Source: Bin80 sp964503085 (GTDB taxonomy: Bacteria > Bacteroidota > Rhodothermia > Rhodothermales > Bin80). From it: 64,000 nucleotides of DNA. How positions within the stretch are numbered: the first letter of the stretch is position 1; the number at the start of each line of letters is the position of its first letter. The notes beneath the pieces are model-generated. The model worked only from the letters and a program-made list of their open reading frames with translations. It was not told where the DNA came from and did not search any database. The stretch spans positions 1-64,000 of the forward strand of contig CAZCYQ010000005.1 in assembly GCA_964503085.1 (NCBI GenBank), written 5' to 3'. A program made the translations under genes and the position numbers. Positions 61,175 through 64,000 of this stretch are shown here, in pieces.

Positions 61175-62461
61175 ATGACACCGAATCTTTTGATCCAAGG
61201 CGGAACGCTACTGCATCCTCTGACCGGGGATGCTCATCATGCAGATATGCGTATTCGCGATGGCGTGATCACAGAAATCGGGCGTGACCTGGTGAGTTCC
61301 GGGGAACATGTACTTAATGTACAAGGGCGCATGGTGTCACCGGGATGGATAGACATGCATGTCCACTTGCGTGAGCCGGGCGAGGAACACAAGGAGACCG
61401 TCGAAACAGGTTGCCGCGCTGCTGCCTTTGGCGGCTTTACTGCAGTTGCCTGTATGCCCAACACCACGCCTCCCATAGACACGAGAGAATCAGTTCACTC
61501 GCTTATAAAGCGAGCGGAAGCATTACCGGTGGATGTGCACCCCATTGCCTGTGTGTCACGCGGGCGTGCGGGCAAAGAGCTCTCGGAAATGGCTGAGCTA
61601 GCAGCTGCAGGGGCGGTTGCCTTTAGCGATGATGGATCACCGGTGCAGGATGGAAGCTTAATGCGCCGAGCACTTGAGTATGCCCGGGCACTGGACAAGC
61701 CCATCATTAATCACATGGAGGCCATGGAGCTTGGCCCCAAAGGTCATATCAATGAGGGGCAGGTATCCACCAGGCTTGGCTTGACTCCTATACCAACGTT
61801 TTCGGAGGAGTCAATGCTTGCACGTGATCTCATGTTGGCTGAGTTGACAGGAGGACATTTACACGTTGCCCACGTATCAACGGCACGCTCAACGGACATG
61901 ATTCGGGAGGCCAAGTCCCGCGGTATAAGGGTCACAGCAGAAGCATGTACGCACCATTTTTCGTTGACCGACGAGATCGTTGAGCATTCCGGTTTTGATG
62001 CACAAACCAAGATGCATCCGCCCCTGCGCACGGCTGCAGATGTGGAGGCTATTCGTGCGGGGTTCGTTGATGGAACGCTGGATGCAATATGCACAGATCA
62101 CGCTCCGCACGCGCCTTTCGAGAAAGAGGTTGATTTTGTAGCTGCCCCATTTGGTATTATTGGCCTGGAAACTGCATGGGGACTGACTGGTCGGTACCTA
62201 ATCAACCCGCAATATCTGAGCATCGCCCGTGCAGTATATAGTCTCTGTGTGGCTCCTCGTGTGATTTTGGGACTTGATGTGCCTGCGCTTGAGCCCGGAG
62301 CCACCGCGAACCTGACGATCTTTGACGCGACGACAAACTGGACATTCGAGGCCCGGCATATCCATTCCAAGAGCCGGAATACTCCGTTTGTAGGCACGGA
62401 CATGATTGGGCGCGCGTGGGCGATCTACAATAAAGGACAACTCGTCGAGCACGAACCGTGA
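61175..62461 (+). CDS. pyrC: Dihydroorotase
   Basis: 428 aa from the ATG at 61175 (MTPNLLIQGG); the frame also offers an ATG at 61157 and a TTG at 61145. Class I (PyrC/AllB-type) amidohydrolase motifs: WIDMHVHLREPGEEHKET (metal HxH), FSDDGSPV, INHMEAM, LHVAHVSTARS and ICTDHAPH. Catalyses ring closure of carbamoyl-aspartate in UMP synthesis. Its TGA overlaps the GTG start of ddl. Confidence 0.92.
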   Translation: MTPNLLIQGGTLLHPLTGDAHHADMRIRDGVITEIGRDLVSSGEHVLNVQGRMVSPGWIDMHVHLREPGEEHKETVETGCRAAAFGGFTAVACMPNTTPPIDTRESVHSLIKRAEALPVDVHPIACVSRGRAGKELSEMAELAAAGAVAFSDDGSPVQDGSLMRRALEYARALDKPIINHMEAMELGPKGHINEGQVSTRLGLTPIPTFSEESMLARDLMLAELTGGHLHVAHVSTARSTDMIREAKSRGIRVTAEACTHHFSLTDEIVEHSGFDAQTKMHPPLRTAADVEAIRAGFVDGTLDAICTDHAPHAPFEKEVDFVAAPFGIIGLETAWGLTGRYLINPQYLSIARAVYSLCVAPRVILGLDVPALEPGATANLTIFDATTNWTFEARHIHSKSRNTPFVGTDMIGRAWAIYNKGQLVEHEP

Positions 62462-63549
62462 AAATAAATTCAGTCCCTGCCGACCTGCATGTAGTTCTAA
62501 TCTATGGCGGACAGTCAGCCGAGCATGAAGTGTCTCTTGTTTCGGCGCGCAATATTCTCGATGCACTTGACCTGACCCGATATAAGGTCACGTTGGTTCG
62601 AATTGATCACGATGGCACATGGTGCCAGATAGCAACGGTCAATGACGTCAATCGGCAACAAATAAACCTGAACGCCCGCGGCGAGCCGGTTTTGCTGGGG
62701 CCTGGCAGGAAGCTTATTCCAGTTAAAACGCCGGATAGGGCAGTGACCGTGGATGTGGTATTTCCAGTGTTACATGGTACCAACGGGGAGGATGGTACAA
62801 TTCAGGGATTACTCCAGATGTATGGTATTCCCTGTGTCGGGGCAGGCGTTTTGGGGTCAGCAATATGTATGGATAAGGAGGTCTCAAAACGCCTTTTGCA
62901 GCAGGACGGTATTCCAGTGCCTAGTTATAGGGTTCTATACCGAGATACGATGGATTTTCCCAGCTATGACTCTATAGCAGAGGTGCTTGGCGAGACATTC
63001 TTCGTGAAACCGGCCAACACTGGATCATCGGTCGGTATTTCCCGCGTAACATCAGCTGCTACGTGCGAAGCAGCCATAAAAAAGGCTTTTCAATTTGACG
63101 ACAAAGTGTTAGTGGAACAGGCCATTAATGGGCGTGAGATCGAATGTGCTGTATTGGGGTACGCTCCTATGGAGGTTTCCATATGTGGGGAAATAACCAC
63201 AACACATTCATTCTATTCGTATGAAGCCAAGTATGAGGATGAGGAAGCAACAAGCTTAATCATTCCGGCACAAATGCCAGACGATGTTCTGGAATCTATT
63301 CAGAACATGGCTGGCAGAGTTTGCAGAGTTCTCGAGTGCGGCGGTATGGCCCGTGTGGATTTCTTCCTTGAAGAACCAGGCCGACTGTTGGTCAATGAGG
63401 TTAATACTATTCCAGGCTTTACCACGGTAAGCATGTATCCATTGCTCTGGGAGCATTCGGGGAAGTCACGTTCGGAAGTGGTCAATATCCTGATTCGAGA
63501 CGCACTTGATGCTCATTTGCAGCGTCAGGAACTGATACGCAGGCGTTAA
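62458..63549 (+). CDS. ddl: D-alanine--D-alanine ligase
   Basis: 363 aa, ATP-grasp enzyme making the D-Ala-D-Ala end of peptidoglycan precursors. Motifs: GGQSAEHEVSLVSARN, HGTNGEDGTIQGLLQM, CVGAGVLGSAICMDKEVSKR, FVKPANTGSSVGIS and EVNTIPGFTTVSMYP. It starts with GTG at 62458, overlapping the pyrC stop (GTGA), and its TAA overlaps the murF ATG by one base. Confidence 0.95.
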   Translation: MKINSVPADLHVVLIYGGQSAEHEVSLVSARNILDALDLTRYKVTLVRIDHDGTWCQIATVNDVNRQQINLNARGEPVLLGPGRKLIPVKTPDRAVTVDVVFPVLHGTNGEDGTIQGLLQMYGIPCVGAGVLGSAICMDKEVSKRLLQQDGIPVPSYRVLYRDTMDFPSYDSIAEVLGETFFVKPANTGSSVGISRVTSAATCEAAIKKAFQFDDKVLVEQAINGREIECAVLGYAPMEVSICGEITTTHSFYSYEAKYEDEEATSLIIPAQMPDDVLESIQNMAGRVCRVLECGGMARVDFFLEEPGRLLVNEVNTIPGFTTVSMYPLLWEHSGKSRSEVVNILIRDALDAHLQRQELIRRR

Positions 63550-64000
63550 TGCCTTTTTCAACGGATACACGGACGTTGCAACCTGGGGATACGTATGTGG
63601 CGATTCGGGGCGAACGCCATGACGGGCATGACTTTGTGCAGCAGGCTTTTGATAGAGGGGCATCGAATGCGGTGACGGAACGGAAAATCACAGGAGTTGG
63701 TGCAGGCAGGGTAACGATCGTTCCTGATACGATAGTTCACCTTGCAGAATTGGCCCATGAGAGGGTAGCACGCGCACGTGCGACCGTAGTAGCCATAACT
63801 GGCTCGGTAGGAAAAACAACCACGCGCAATGCGGTTACGCAGGTCCTGGAGAGTGCAGGGCCGGTGGTTGCGTCAGTTGGTAACCTGAACACACTCCTAG
63901 GCTTATCGCTGACCCTGGTGAACTGTGATCTCAAGCCAAATTCGTGCCTGGTACTTGAAATGGGTGCCACTAGGAAGGGCGACCTTTCGGAGATCACCAC
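63549..64000 (+). CDS. murF: UDP-MurNAc-tripeptide--D-Ala-D-Ala ligase, N-terminal part (runs off the window)
   Basis: Open frame from the ATG at 63549 to the window end (150 codons, no stop). The N-terminal Mur domain has STDTRTLQPGDTYVAIRGER and DGHDFVQQAFDRGA. The ATP P-loop is VAITGSVGKTTTR, followed by SVGNLNTLLGLSLTL and VLEMGATRKGD, matching MurF more than MurE. MurF joins the dipeptide made by Ddl, the coupled gene directly upstream, to UDP-MurNAc-tripeptide. The remaining two-thirds lies outside the window. Confidence 0.9.
   Translation, partial: MPFSTDTRTLQPGDTYVAIRGERHDGHDFVQQAFDRGASNAVTERKITGVGAGRVTIVPDTIVHLAELAHERVARARATVVAITGSVGKTTTRNAVTQVLESAGPVVASVGNLNTLLGLSLTLVNCDLKPNSCLVLEMGATRKGDLSEIT

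Overview
The window (64 kb, roughly half G+C by eye, mostly protein coding) looks like the chromosome of a free-living, Gram-negative member of the Bacteroidota/Rhodothermota/Balneolota side of the tree. The evidence is several secreted proteins ending in type IX secretion (T9SS) sorting domains of the NYPNPFNPST type, two PorV/UPF0164-like outer-membrane proteins, several TonB-dependent receptors with carboxypeptidase-regulatory N-domains, and 1-4 nt start/stop overlaps in place of strong Shine-Dalgarno sites. No rRNA, phage, transposase or CRISPR array is visible. Two tRNA genes (Phe, Asp) and one clear intrinsic terminator are present.

Layout. 0.1-15.2 kb, all minus strand: LacI regulator, CRTAC1/FG-GAP lipoprotein and TPR lipoprotein, then a tightly coupled five-gene operon: secreted CBM9-like T9SS protein, TonB receptor, 1126-aa T9SS protein, PorV-like protein and parvulin lipoprotein. 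It resembles a carbohydrate-uptake locus without a glycosidase. 15.3-24.9 kb, plus strand: SGNH hydrolase, secD, secF, a STAS protein, purA, a histidine kinase and a secreted double-Cache T9SS protein. 25.2-35.8 kb: SAM hydrolase with a TonB receptor (minus), dTMP kinase, an orphan lipoprotein and an Asp-box propeller (plus), then M23 peptidase, cobalamin adenosyltransferase and an iron/B12-type ABC ATPase (minus). 36.1-41.7 kb is accessory: a GIY-YIG/T5orf172 gene paired with a zinc-ribbon gene, flanked by shared palindromes; a beta-propeller gene flanked by 182-bp direct repeats; a small lipoprotein and a PAP2 phosphatase. 41.7-45.8 kb: Sua5/TsaC, two tRNAs, a voltage-gated channel, a TonB-plug relic and a core-MetE methionine synthase.

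45.9-56.9 kb, plus strand: a second copy of the surface operon design (FG-GAP T9SS protein, TonB receptor, 1134-aa T9SS protein, PorV-like protein, secreted amidase). 56.9-59.8 kb: small sugar/acid metabolism genes (SIS, Gfo/Idh, UlaG-like). 60.2-60.7 kb: a HicA/DUF1902 toxin-antitoxin pair. 61.2-64.0 kb: pyrC, ddl and the first part of murF, which runs off the window.

The most noteworthy biology is (a) the repeated receptor / giant T9SS cargo / dedicated PorV-like protein cassette, whose members are translationally coupled and present in two diverged copies, and (b) the small uncharacterised GIY-YIG plus zinc-ribbon pair. Functional statements rest on motif recognition by eye; no database search was run.
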